This document shows positions 1 to 6,852 of a DNA stretch of 10,133 nt, piece after piece (the first letter of the stretch is position 1; the number at the start of each line of letters is the position of its first letter). The position numbers and the translations under genes were made by a program. The DNA is from Pelagibacteraceae bacterium (GTDB lineage Bacteria; Pseudomonadota; Alphaproteobacteria; Pelagibacterales; Pelagibacteraceae): contig VTPF01000020.1 of NCBI GenBank assembly GCA_008638025.1, forward strand, positions 1 to 10,133, written 5' to 3'. Under the pieces are notes generated by a model that saw only the letters and a list, made by a program, of their open reading frames with translations, searched no databases and was not told where the DNA came from.

Positions 1-2
1 AA

Positions 3-611
3 AAAAAATATTTAGAAATTCTCTCAAAATACAATATTATTTATGCATTGGGACCTGCGGGGACTGGAAAAACTTTTTTGCCGGTTGCTGTCGCAGTTAA
101 AAAATTAATTGCTGGAGAAATAAAAAAAATAATTTTATCAAGACCAGCGGTTGAAGCTGGAGAAAATTTGGGGTTCTTGCCGGGGGACTTAAAAGATAAA
201 ATTGATCCTTATCTTATTCCATTATACGATTCTTTGAGTGAACTTATTGGCCAAGAAAAAATGAATAAAAAAATAGAAGATGGCTCTATAGAAATTGCAC
301 CATTAGCTTTTATGCGAGGAAGAACTTTAAAAGATTCTTTTGTAATTTTAGACGAAGCTCAAAATGCAACAGAAACTCAAATTAAAATGTTTTTAACCAG
401 GTTAGGAAAAAATACCACAATGGTGGTGAATGGGGATCCAACCCAAATTGACTTACCTAATTCTAAAATCTCAGGTTTGATGAATTCTGCAAATGTTTTA
501 AGCGGTATTGAAGAAGTAAAAATTGTTAAATTTGATGCTTCTGACGTTCAAAGACATCCTTTAGTTTCTAAAATTATTGAGGCTTATAAAAAAAATTCTT
601 TTGATGTTTAA
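3..611 (+). CDS. ybeZ: PhoH-family ATPase, YbeZ type (5' end outside the window)
   Basis: This is a P-loop ATPase of the PhoH family, thought to work with YbeY in rRNA processing and ribosome quality control in the cytoplasm. The reading frame is open to the left edge with no start, so the gene begins upstream. The TTG at 48 is not a start, because it encodes the residue just before the Walker A motif GPAGTGKT (codons 51-74). Other family marks are the Walker B segment VILDEAQNAT, then a GDPTQIDLP segment and the C-terminal RHPLVSKIIEAY. Only the ATPase domain is present here; the N-terminal part, including any KH domain, would be off the edge. One oddity is a proline in FLPVAVAV just after Walker A, where I expect alanine. 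The gene overlaps ybeY by 8 bases, the same pairing as ybeZ-ybeY in E. coli. Full PhoH2-type proteins carry an extra PIN domain, which cannot be excluded for the missing part but is unlikely given the neighbours. Confidence 0.95.
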   Translation, partial: KKYLEILSKYNIIYALGPAGTGKTFLPVAVAVKKLIAGEIKKIILSRPAVEAGENLGFLPGDLKDKIDPYLIPLYDSLSELIGQEKMNKKIEDGSIEIAPLAFMRGRTLKDSFVILDEAQNATETQIKMFLTRLGKNTTMVVNGDPTQIDLPNSKISGLMNSANVLSGIEEVKIVKFDASDVQRHPLVSKIIEAYKKNSFDV

Positions 612-1056
612 GCTGAATATAAATGTTGAAAGAGGGAAATGGAAAAAAAAAGTACCAGATATAGAAAAAGTATTGCTTAAAAATTTTAAGATTATTTTTA
701 GAGTTTTTAAAAAATTTACTAATAAAAATTTAGAAGCTTCAGTATTATTGACAGATAAAAAAAATATGAAGATGCTTAATAAAAAATTTCGAAAAATTTA
801 TAAAGATACTGACGTATTATCTTTTCCTAATTATAAAAAAAATTTTTATTTAAATAAAATAAAAAACAAAACTCTGTATCTTGGTGATCTAGCTTTTTCT
901 TATGATTATATAGAAAAACAAAAAATAGACTTTTTAGATTACTTAAATAAAATATTTATTCATGGATGTTTGCACTTAGTAGGATATGAACATAATAATA
1001 AAAAAAATTTTGAAAAAATGAACTCAATTGAAAAGAAGTTAATTTCTAAAATATGA
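604..1056 (+). CDS. ybeY: Endoribonuclease YbeY (rRNA maturation factor)
   Basis: YbeY is a zinc-dependent single-strand endoribonuclease needed for 16S rRNA 3' end maturation and 70S quality control. The protein is 150 aa from ATG 604, close to the usual 150-170. The metal site is complete: HGCLHLVGYEH at residues 120-130 supplies His120, His124 and His130, matching the family H-x3-H-x5-H motif. The conserved arginine lies in NKKFRKIYKDTDVLSFPN (Arg63), and the YLGDLAFS strand is also recognisable. A longer frame could begin at TTG 577, but ATG 604 gives the family-like N-terminus MFKLNINVE and leaves an 8-base overlap with ybeZ. There is no clear Shine-Dalgarno sequence nearby, so translation probably couples to ybeZ. 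The stop overlaps the corC start as ATGA. The protein is very lysine-rich, as expected from the AT-rich genome. Confidence 0.95.
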   Translation: MFKLNINVERGKWKKKVPDIEKVLLKNFKIIFRVFKKFTNKNLEASVLLTDKKNMKMLNKKFRKIYKDTDVLSFPNYKKNFYLNKIKNKTLYLGDLAFSYDYIEKQKIDFLDYLNKIFIHGCLHLVGYEHNNKKNFEKMNSIEKKLISKI

Positions 1057-1898
1057 CAAATATAAAAAAAGATAGTTTTTTTGGAAAAGTTTATAGTTTT
1101 TTATTTAAGTCATCTGTTCAAAGTAATTTGAGAGAAAGTATTCAAGATGTTATTGAGGAAAGCTCAAGAAATGGTCATAAAAGTTCAAATTTAAGCAATA
1201 AAGAAAAAGTTATTTTAGAAAATATATTAACTATTAATAAATTAAAAGCTTCTGATGTTATGATTCCAAGAGCAGAAATAGTTTGCGCCCCCAATACTGC
1301 ATCTTATAAAGACTTAATAGCAATTATTAAAAAAGAATCACATTCTAGGATTCCTATTTATCGAAAAGATTTAGACGATGTATTAGGAATGGTCCATATA
1401 AAGGATTTAATACAACAAAATTATAGAGAAATAGATAATGAGTTTAATTTAAAAAGTATTTTAAAAAATGTACTTTTTATTCCTCCATCAATGCCTGTAT
1501 TGAATATTTTATTAAAAATGCAGTCTACGAAACTACACATGGCTCTTGTTATTGATGAGCATGGAGGGACAGATGGACTGGTTACAATCGAAGATTTGGT
1601 AGAGGAAATTGTTGGTGAAATTCAAGATGAGCATGATCACGATGAACTGGTTGAATTTGAAAAAATCAATGAAACCACCTTTATAGCAAATGCCAAAATG
1701 CAATTAGTAGATTTCGAAAAAAAAACAAATTTTAGTTTTAACGTTAATAATGTTGATACGCTAGGTGGATACGTTTTTTCTATTATAAATCGAGTGCCAC
1801 AAAAGGGAGAAATTATCAAATCAAACCCAATTTATACATTTGAGATTTTAGATGCTGATCCAAGAAAAATTAAGGTTCTGAAGATTTACAAGTCTTAG
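1053..1898 (+). CDS. corC: CorC/YbeX-type CBS-pair protein
   Basis: This 281-aa protein has a CBS-domain pair plus a C-terminal CorC_HlyC (transporter-associated) domain. CBS1 covers about residues 66-125 and starts at DVMIPRAEIV, with SRIPIYRKDLDDVLGMVHIK in its second half. CBS2 covers about 135-190 and ends in HMALVIDEHGGTDGLVTIED. The CorC_HlyC domain covers about 200-280, with DTLGGYVFSIINRVPQKGE. There is no N-terminal DUF21 membrane domain, so this is the short, soluble YbeX-like form rather than a full CNNM/CorB transporter. The family was named for a proposed role in Mg2+/Co2+ efflux. E. coli YbeX has also been connected to rRNA metabolism, which fits the ybeZ-ybeY-ybeX-lnt order seen here. 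The CBS pair probably binds an adenine nucleotide, but that is inference. The start ATG overlaps the ybeY stop by 4 bases, and lnt follows after 3 bases. Confidence 0.93.
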   Translation: MTNIKKDSFFGKVYSFLFKSSVQSNLRESIQDVIEESSRNGHKSSNLSNKEKVILENILTINKLKASDVMIPRAEIVCAPNTASYKDLIAIIKKESHSRIPIYRKDLDDVLGMVHIKDLIQQNYREIDNEFNLKSILKNVLFIPPSMPVLNILLKMQSTKLHMALVIDEHGGTDGLVTIEDLVEEIVGEIQDEHDHDELVEFEKINETTFIANAKMQLVDFEKKTNFSFNVNNVDTLGGYVFSIINRVPQKGEIIKSNPIYTFEILDADPRKIKVLKIYKS

Positions 1899-1901
1899 AA
1901 A

Positions 1902-3419
1902 ATGGGTATTTTTTTATCTTTTTCCAAACCAATAATATCTTTTTTTTTAGGTGTAATCATTTCCTTTTCTTTGCCACCTTATAATTTTACATTTTTATCC
2001 TTTCTAGTTATGCCTTTTTTTTTGTATTTGCTTTTTTTAAGCAGGCAGCAGTCAAGTAAATTTATTTTTTTTATTGGTTTTTTATTTGGTTATGGTTATT
2101 TTTTATCTAGTCTTTATTGGATTTCTCATTCATTAAATTTTGATGATAATTTAAAAATTTTAAAGCCTTTGGTTTTAATTTTTATCCCTTCAGTTCTTGC
2201 TTTATTTTATGGCATCACTTGTGTAGTGGTTAAAAAATTTATTTCTAATTCATTTTACTTTATTTTAGTATTTTCAACCGTATTAGGCTCTATAGAATTT
2301 TTAAGAGGTTTTTTATTTACGGGTTTTCCATGGAATTTGTTCGTATATACTTGGAGCTGGTCATTAGAAAGTATCCAAATTCTCAGTCTTGTTGGAACCT
2401 ATTCTTTAAATTTTTTGTCATTAATTATTTTTTGTTTCCCCTTTTTACTATTTAACAAACCTAGCTATAAAAAATTTTTTTTTATAAATTCTTGTATTTT
2501 TTTGATTTTATTTTCTAACTATTGTTTTGGCATTTACTCATTAAAAAAAAATAATTTAGCTAAAATTCCAGATTTTAAAATTGTTCTTTTACAACCAAAC
2601 CAAAATATTGAAGATTTGCAAAAAGATAATGGATATTCATTGTATGTTGATAAATTAATAAATTTAAGTGATCCCAAAAAACACAAAGAACAAAATATTT
2701 TGTTTGTATGGCCAGAAGGGGTTTTTTTTAATTCTTCAGAAATTGTTCAATATTCTGATTTATTTAGTAATAATTTTTCAAGTAATCATGCAATAGTTTT
2801 GGGTGCAACCAAATATGAAGGTGATAGTTTTTATAATAGTCTTTTGTTATTAAATAATAGTGCCAAGGTAATTTCTTCATATGATAAAATAAAGTTAGTG
2901 CCTTTTGGAGAATTTGTTCCCTTTCATGATTTCTTTGAAAAAATAAATCTAAAAAAAATTACATTTGGATACGGATCTTTTTCCAATGGAAAAATTAGAA
3001 AACCTATCAGACTAAGTAATGGTATAAATTTTTTGCCCCTCATTTGTTATGAAGTAATTTTTTCAGGAATGATAAATTTAGAAAAAGAAAATTATGATTT
3101 TATTTTAAATATTTCTGAAGATGGTTGGTTTAATAAATCTATAGGAACTATACAGCATTTTGTTCATTCGCAGTTTAGGGCTATCGAAGAGGGAAAGCAT
3201 ATTATTCGTACTACTAACCAAGGAATTAGCGGAAGTATTATGCCCAATGGTTATGTTGATAAAAGTATAAATTTTGATGAAATATCAAAGGTTATTGTTG
3301 ATATTTATAAAAAAAATGAAAAAACTTTTTTTAGCATTTACTTAAATAAAGTTTTTTATTTACTAATATTTTTAAGTTCTGTAGTTCTTGTTTTCTTTAG
3401 GAAAAAAAAATATGAATAA
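1902..3419 (+). CDS. lnt: Apolipoprotein N-acyltransferase
   Basis: Lnt adds the third acyl chain to the N-terminal cysteine of lipoproteins at the periplasmic face of the inner membrane. The protein has 505 aa, close to E. coli's 512. The N-terminal third (about residues 8-212) is a series of hydrophobic helices, the nitrilase-like domain follows from about 225 to 465, and a final membrane helix lies at about 478-499 before a KKKYE tail. The catalytic triad can be aligned with E. coli E267-K335-C387: Glu272 in WPEG, Lys329 in [11 protein letters not shown] and Cys382 in ICYE. The two further essential glutamates match Glu337 and Glu384. The membrane-domain motif [11 protein letters not shown] is also present. 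The gene starts 3 bases after corC, and its end overlaps metK by 8 bases. Presence of Lnt implies a Gram-negative cell with triacylated lipoproteins. Confidence 0.96.
   Translation: MGIFLSFSKPIISFFLGVIISFSLPPYNFTFLSFLVMPFFLYLLFLSRQQSSKFIFFIGFLFGYGYFLSSLYWISHSLNFDDNLKILKPLVLIFIPSVLALFYGITCVVVKKFISNSFYFILVFSTVLGSIEFLRGFLFTGFPWNLFVYTWSWSLESIQILSLVGTYSLNFLSLIIFCFPFLLFNKPSYKKFFFINSCIFLILFSNYCFGIYSLKKNNLAKIPDFKIVLLQPNQNIEDLQKDNGYSLYVDKLINLSDPKKHKEQNILFVWPEGVFFNSSEIVQYSDLFSNNFSSNHAIVLGATKYEGDSFYNSLLLLNNSAKVISSYDKIKLVPFGEFVPFHDFFEKINLKKITFGYGSFSNGKIRKPIRLSNGINFLPLICYEVIFSGMINLEKENYDFILNISEDGWFNKSIGTIQHFVHSQFRAIEEGKHIIRTTNQGISGSIMPNGYVDKSINFDEISKVIVDIYKKNEKTFFSIYLNKVFYLLIFLSSVVLVFFRKKKYE
3399..3402 (+). 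promoter_or_regulatory. Shine-Dalgarno site of metK
   Basis: AGGA lies 9 bases before ATG 3412, inside the last codons of lnt. It supports ATG 3412 over the upstream in-frame TTG at 3388. The spacer is a run of nine A (3402-3410) and one T. Confidence 0.6.
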
Positions 3420-4575
3420 AAATTATATATTTACTAGTGAATCAGTTTCAGAAGGCCATCCAGATAAAGTTTGTGATATAATTTCAGATACAATTTTAGA
3501 TTTATATCTATCCAAGTTTAATGAAAGTCGCGTTGCTTGCGAGACTTTAGCTACTACCAATAAAATAGTTATTTCAGGGGAAACAAGAGGTCCCAAAATA
3601 AGCTCTGAAGAAATAGAGCAAGTTGTTAGAGAGCAGATTAAGAATATTGGCTATGAACAAAAAGGTTTTCATTGGCAAAATTTAGAATTTTATAATTTTC
3701 TTCATGAGCAGTCTGCTGATATTGCACAAGGAGTAGATGCCAGTGGAAATGAAAAAGATGAGGGTGCAGGAGATCAGGGAATCATGTTTGGTTATGCATG
3801 TAACGAAACAAAAGAACTCATGCCCGCCCCCATTATGTATTCACATAAAATTTTAAAAGATTTAGCAAGAGCAAGAAAAACTGGAGAACTAAGTCTTCTT
3901 GGACCAGATTCAAAAAGTCAAATTTCTGTGGTCTATGAAAATAGCAAGCCAATAGGCGTGAGTTCAGTAGTTGTTTCCTCTCAGCACGATGAGTCTGTTG
4001 ACCAAAATCAAGTTAAGGAAATGATAAGACCTTATGTAAAAAAAATTTTACCAGAAAACTGGATATGCTCGGAAGATAACTTTTATGTAAATCCTACAGG
4101 CAAATTTGTTATTGGTGGGCCAGATGGAGACACGGGTTTAACAGGTAGAAAAATTATTGTTGATACTTATGGAGGGGCCGCTCTTCATGGGGGGGGAGCT
4201 TTTTCTGGAAAAGATCCAACAAAAGTTGATAGATCAGCGGCATATATAGCAAGATATTTGGCAAAAAATATTGTTGCATCTGGAATAGTTGATAAAGCTG
4301 TCATTCAATTATCTTATGCAATTGGAGTATCTCAACCTTTGTCTATTTATTTGGATATTTTTCAAGACAATGAAAATTTAAAAAATAAAATTATTAAAGT
4401 TATAAAAAATAATTTTGATTTAAGCCCAAGAGCAATTAGAAATAAATTACAATTAAATAAGCCGATATATAAAAAAACAGCCGCTTACGGACATTTTGGA
4501 CGAACACCTGAAAATGATGGATCTTTTAGTTGGGAAAAAATAGATTCTGTAGATATTTTTAAAAAGGAAGTTTAG
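3412..4575 (+). CDS. metK: S-adenosylmethionine synthetase
   Basis: MetK makes S-adenosylmethionine from methionine and ATP, releasing phosphate and pyrophosphate; it is a cytoplasmic tetramer in known cases. The protein is 387 aa from ATG 3412 (E. coli 384) and is complete. The N-terminal signature [16 protein letters not shown] contains the catalytic His16 and the Asp18 metal ligand. The methionine/ATP loop [12 protein letters not shown] begins at residue 118, and the phosphate-binding [20 protein letters not shown] begins at His259. The C-terminal AYGHFGR...FSWE ending is typical. Start choice: a longer frame from TTG 3388 would add eight residues unlike the family, while ATG 3412 has an AGGA site in front. 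The gene sits between lnt and trmB. No SAM riboswitch can fit upstream because the preceding sequence is lnt coding region. Its product is the methyl donor for the next gene's enzyme, TrmB. Confidence 0.97.
   Translation: MNKNYIFTSESVSEGHPDKVCDIISDTILDLYLSKFNESRVACETLATTNKIVISGETRGPKISSEEIEQVVREQIKNIGYEQKGFHWQNLEFYNFLHEQSADIAQGVDASGNEKDEGAGDQGIMFGYACNETKELMPAPIMYSHKILKDLARARKTGELSLLGPDSKSQISVVYENSKPIGVSSVVVSSQHDESVDQNQVKEMIRPYVKKILPENWICSEDNFYVNPTGKFVIGGPDGDTGLTGRKIIVDTYGGAALHGGGAFSGKDPTKVDRSAAYIARYLAKNIVASGIVDKAVIQLSYAIGVSQPLSIYLDIFQDNENLKNKIIKVIKNNFDLSPRAIRNKLQLNKPIYKKTAAYGHFGRTPENDGSFSWEKIDSVDIFKKEV
4565..4570 (+). promoter_or_regulatory. Shine-Dalgarno site of trmB
   Basis: AGGAAG ends 4 bases before GTG 4575, within the last codons of metK. 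It is one of the best ribosome sites in the window and supports the GTG at 4575, which shares its G with the metK stop TAG, as the true trmB start, even though the frame is later broken. Confidence 0.6.
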
Positions 4576-5212
4576 TGATAAAGCAAAAAAATTTTTTTGG
4601 ACGTATAAAAGCTCGTAAGATTTCTGAAGAAAAAAAAAAATTTTAGATTTTCATTATAATCATTTTTTATTTCACCCAGATAAATTAGTTTTATCAAAAT
4701 CTATTTTTTTAGAAATTGGTTTTGGAATGGGACAAAATTTATTAGAAATTGCCACTCACAATAAGGATAGTTTGGTAATTGGCGTAGATCCATTTTTAAA
4801 CGGAATTGCAAGTCTAATTGAAAACTGTGTTAATAATAAAATTAATAATGTTTTAGTTTATCCCAAACCCATTCAGGAATTTTTAGAACAATTCAAAAAT
4901 ATTTATTTTGAAAAAGTTTTTATTTTATTTCCGGATCCTTGGCCTAAAAAAAAACATCAAAAAAGAAGAGTATTTAAAGATAAGTTTATTCAAATTTTAT
5001 TAGAAAGAATTAAAAAAAATGGAGAGATATATTTTGCAACAGACAATCAGGACTACTATGAGCAAGCACTTCATGATTTGGAGATAGTAAAAAAAACATC
5101 CCACATTTCCATTCAAAAAGTAGATAGTAATGAGCTAGTTTTGACCAAGTATTTTCAAAGAGCTAAAAAATTAGGAAATAACGTAAATTTTTTAGTTATT
5201 GTAAAATTATAA
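4575..5212 (+). CDS. trmB: tRNA (guanine-N7-)-methyltransferase TrmB, with a one-base frameshift
   Basis: TrmB methylates G46 of tRNA to m7G using S-adenosylmethionine. As written the gene is split. From GTG 4575 the frame gives the family-like start IKQKNFFGRIKARKISEEK, then hits TAG at 4644-4646. The rest, from about 4640 to TAA 5210-5212, is in the +2 frame. The break falls in a run of 11 A (4630-4640), and one extra A would restore a single 212-aa protein. In that repaired product the SAM-binding motif I is LEIGFGMGQ (about 46-54), followed by VIGVDPFLNG and the signature FPDPWPKKKHQKRR (Asp121), then ATDNQDYYE near the C-terminus. The ATG at 4727 lies inside motif I and would make a protein lacking the SAM site, so it is not a believable start. 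The gene may be a sequencing error, a fresh mutation, or rescued by slippage. It overlaps metK by one base. Confidence 0.85.
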
Positions 5213-5215
5213 TTA

Positions 5216-5234
5216 TTAGAGTAATTTCCTCTAA
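5216..5234 (+). promoter_or_regulatory. Small leader hairpin in the trmB-nusA gap
   Basis: TTAGAG at 5216-5221 pairs perfectly with CTCTAA at 5229-5234 around a 7-base loop, just after the trmB stop. With the terminator hairpin further on, it gives a two-hairpin leader before nusA. Six AU-rich pairs is weak support, and such a stem can occur by chance. Confidence 0.3.
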
Positions 5235-5252
5235 AATTAACAATTAAGAAAT

Positions 5253-5273
5253 GGGCTTAGGCCCTTTTTTTTT
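5253..5273 (+). terminator. Intrinsic terminator or attenuator before nusA
   Basis: GGGC (5253-5256) pairs with GCCC (5261-5264) around the loop TTAG, followed directly by nine T (5265-5273). A cluster of eight G/C in an otherwise AT-rich gap, followed by a T run, is the form of an intrinsic terminator, although the stem has only four pairs. It ends 13 bases before the nusA ATG, leaving no room for a promoter after it. Transcripts for nusA must therefore pass through it, which makes an attenuator role likely. It also ends the ybeZ-trmB unit. Leader hairpins before rimP/nusA operons are known in other proteobacteria. Confidence 0.6.
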
Positions 5274-5286
5274 ACTAAAAATCAAA

Positions 5287-6831
5287 ATGCTAAATAACAG
5301 AATTGACAGCACAGAGTTGATAAGGATTGCTGATGCAGTTGCAGATGAAAAATCTATAAGTAAAGACTTAGTTCTTACTTCTATGGAGAGTGCGATAGAA
5401 AAAGCAGCAAAAACAAGATACGGAAATGAGAATGAAATATATGTTCAAATTGATAGATCTACAGGAAAAATTGAACTTGGCAGAAAATTAAAAGTAGTAG
5501 AAAAAGTAATGAATAGCCATTCTGAAATTGGTTTGAAAGAGGCTTTAGAAAAAAATAAAGATGTTAAATTAGATGATATAATCAATGAGGAGTTACCTCC
5601 CGTAGATTTTGGAAGAATCGCCGCTCAAACAGCTAAGCAGGTTATTTCTCATCAAATAAGAGATGCAGAAAGAGACAGGCAATATGAAGAGTTTAAAGAT
5701 AAAGTTGGAGAAATATTAAGCGGCATAGTTAAAAGATCTGAATACGGAAATATAATTGTTGATTTGCAAAAATCAGAGGCCATCATTAGAAGAGAAGAGT
5801 TAATCCCTAGAGAAAATTTAAAAAATGGAGATAGAATCAAGGCTTATTGTTATGATGTTAGAAGAGAAAGCAAAGGTCCTCAAATATTTTTATCAAGAGC
5901 TCATCCCCAGTTTTTGGCAAAGCTTTTTTATCAAGAGGTTCCAGAAATATATGAAGGGACAATTACAATCAAATCAGTGGCAAGAGATCCTGGAAGTAGA
6001 GCAAAAATTTGCGTTCAATCCAAAGATAGCTCGATAGATCCTGTGGGAGCATGTGTTGGTATGCGCGGAAGTAGGGTCCAGGCAATTGTAAATGAACTTC
6101 AAGGAGAAAAAATTGATATTATTAATTGGACTGAGGATGCAACTTCTTTAGTTAAAAGCGCATTATCGCCTGCGGAAGTAATGAAAGTAATCATTGCTCA
6201 AGAAGAAAGAAGAATAGAAGTAGTTATTGATGAAAATAATTTAAGCAAAGCAATCGGAAGAAGAGGACAAAATGTAAGATTGGCATCAAAGCTTTTGGAT
6301 TACGAAATTGATATTTTAACTGACAAAGAAGAATCAGAAAAAAGACAATCAGAATTTAAGATTAATTCTGATAAATTAATTAAAAGTTTGGAAATTGATA
6401 CTACCATGGCTCAATTGCTTGTAGCAGAAAACTTTTCAACAATTGAAAAAATAGCATCCGCATCTGTCGAAGACTTTTTAAAAATTGAGGGTTTTGATGA
6501 AGAAACAGCAACAGAATTAAAAAGTAGAGCCAAAGAATTTATACAGGAAGAAGCAGAAGAAATTTCAAAAAGAGTTAAGGAATTAGGCATACAAGATGAT
6601 CTTGCTAGTCACAAAGGGTTAAGTCTTGGAATGTTATTAATTCTTGGTGAAGATAATATTAAGACTTTAAAAGATTTCGCTGAACTTTCTACAGATGAAC
6701 TAATAGGTGGTTATGATGAAATTAAAGGTAAAAGAGAAAAATTTGACGGTATACTTGAAGAATTTGATATTTCTAGAAAAGATGCAGATGACTTAATTAT
6801 GCGAGCTAGAAAAAAAGTTTTTGATATTTAG
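5287..6831 (+). CDS. nusA: Transcription termination/antitermination factor NusA
   Basis: NusA binds RNA polymerase and nascent RNA, and modulates pausing, intrinsic termination and antitermination of rRNA operons. The protein is 514 aa from ATG 5287. The N-terminal polymerase-binding domain is about 1-125 (ELIRIADAVADEKSISKDLV), S1 about 130-200 (GEILSGIVKRSEYGNIIVDL), KH1 has GMRG at 258-261, and KH2 has GRRG at 324-327. Two acidic helical repeats (AR1/AR2-like, about 360-430 and 440-510) complete the E. coli-like layout. Start choice: ATG 5251 is in frame but would translate through the hairpin and T run, adding twelve unrelated residues, so ATG 5287 is preferred. No Shine-Dalgarno sequence precedes it. 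rimP, which normally lies directly upstream, is absent. The gene is followed after 21 bases by infB. Confidence 0.97.
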   Translation: MLNNRIDSTELIRIADAVADEKSISKDLVLTSMESAIEKAAKTRYGNENEIYVQIDRSTGKIELGRKLKVVEKVMNSHSEIGLKEALEKNKDVKLDDIINEELPPVDFGRIAAQTAKQVISHQIRDAERDRQYEEFKDKVGEILSGIVKRSEYGNIIVDLQKSEAIIRREELIPRENLKNGDRIKAYCYDVRRESKGPQIFLSRAHPQFLAKLFYQEVPEIYEGTITIKSVARDPGSRAKICVQSKDSSIDPVGACVGMRGSRVQAIVNELQGEKIDIINWTEDATSLVKSALSPAEVMKVIIAQEERRIEVVIDENNLSKAIGRRGQNVRLASKLLDYEIDILTDKEESEKRQSEFKINSDKLIKSLEIDTTMAQLLVAENFSTIEKIASASVEDFLKIEGFDEETATELKSRAKEFIQEEAEEISKRVKELGIQDDLASHKGLSLGMLLILGEDNIKTLKDFAELSTDELIGGYDEIKGKREKFDGILEEFDISRKDADDLIMRARKKVFDI

Positions 6832-6839
6832 TGAGAACT

Positions 6840-6846
6840 AAGGTGA
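6840..6846 (+). promoter_or_regulatory. Shine-Dalgarno site of infB
   Basis: AAGGTGA ends 6 bases before ATG 6853 in the 21-base nusA-infB gap. It is the strongest ribosome site in the window and fixes the infB start. Confidence 0.7.
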
Positions 6847-6852
6847 AAAATA

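Noticed and set aside
1637..1819. 60-codon open frame on the - strand inside corC
   Set aside because: It is antisense to the conserved CorC_HlyC domain with no ribosome site or family features.
3302..3411. SAM riboswitch before metK
   Set aside because: The whole stretch encodes the lnt C-terminus, including its last membrane helix, and I see no riboswitch-like paired structure.
4655..4660. TATAAT inside trmB as a promoter
   Set aside because: The expected -35 position is only A residues; such hexamers are common by chance at this base composition.
4727..5212. ATG 4727 as the true start of a short TrmB
   Set aside because: It cuts through the SAM-binding motif I; the missing N-terminal part is encoded just upstream in another frame.
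5208..5213. TATAAT at the trmB stop as a nusA promoter
   Set aside because: The -10 match is perfect but the sequence about 17 bases upstream (AAATTT) does not resemble a -35 box. Not listed as a feature.
5652..5840. 62-codon open frame on the - strand inside nusA
   Set aside because: It is antisense to the NusA S1 region and is explained by the nusA codons.
5825..6037. 70-codon open frame on the + strand inside nusA
   Set aside because: It is out of frame with nusA, whose S1 and KH1 domains cover this stretch without a break.
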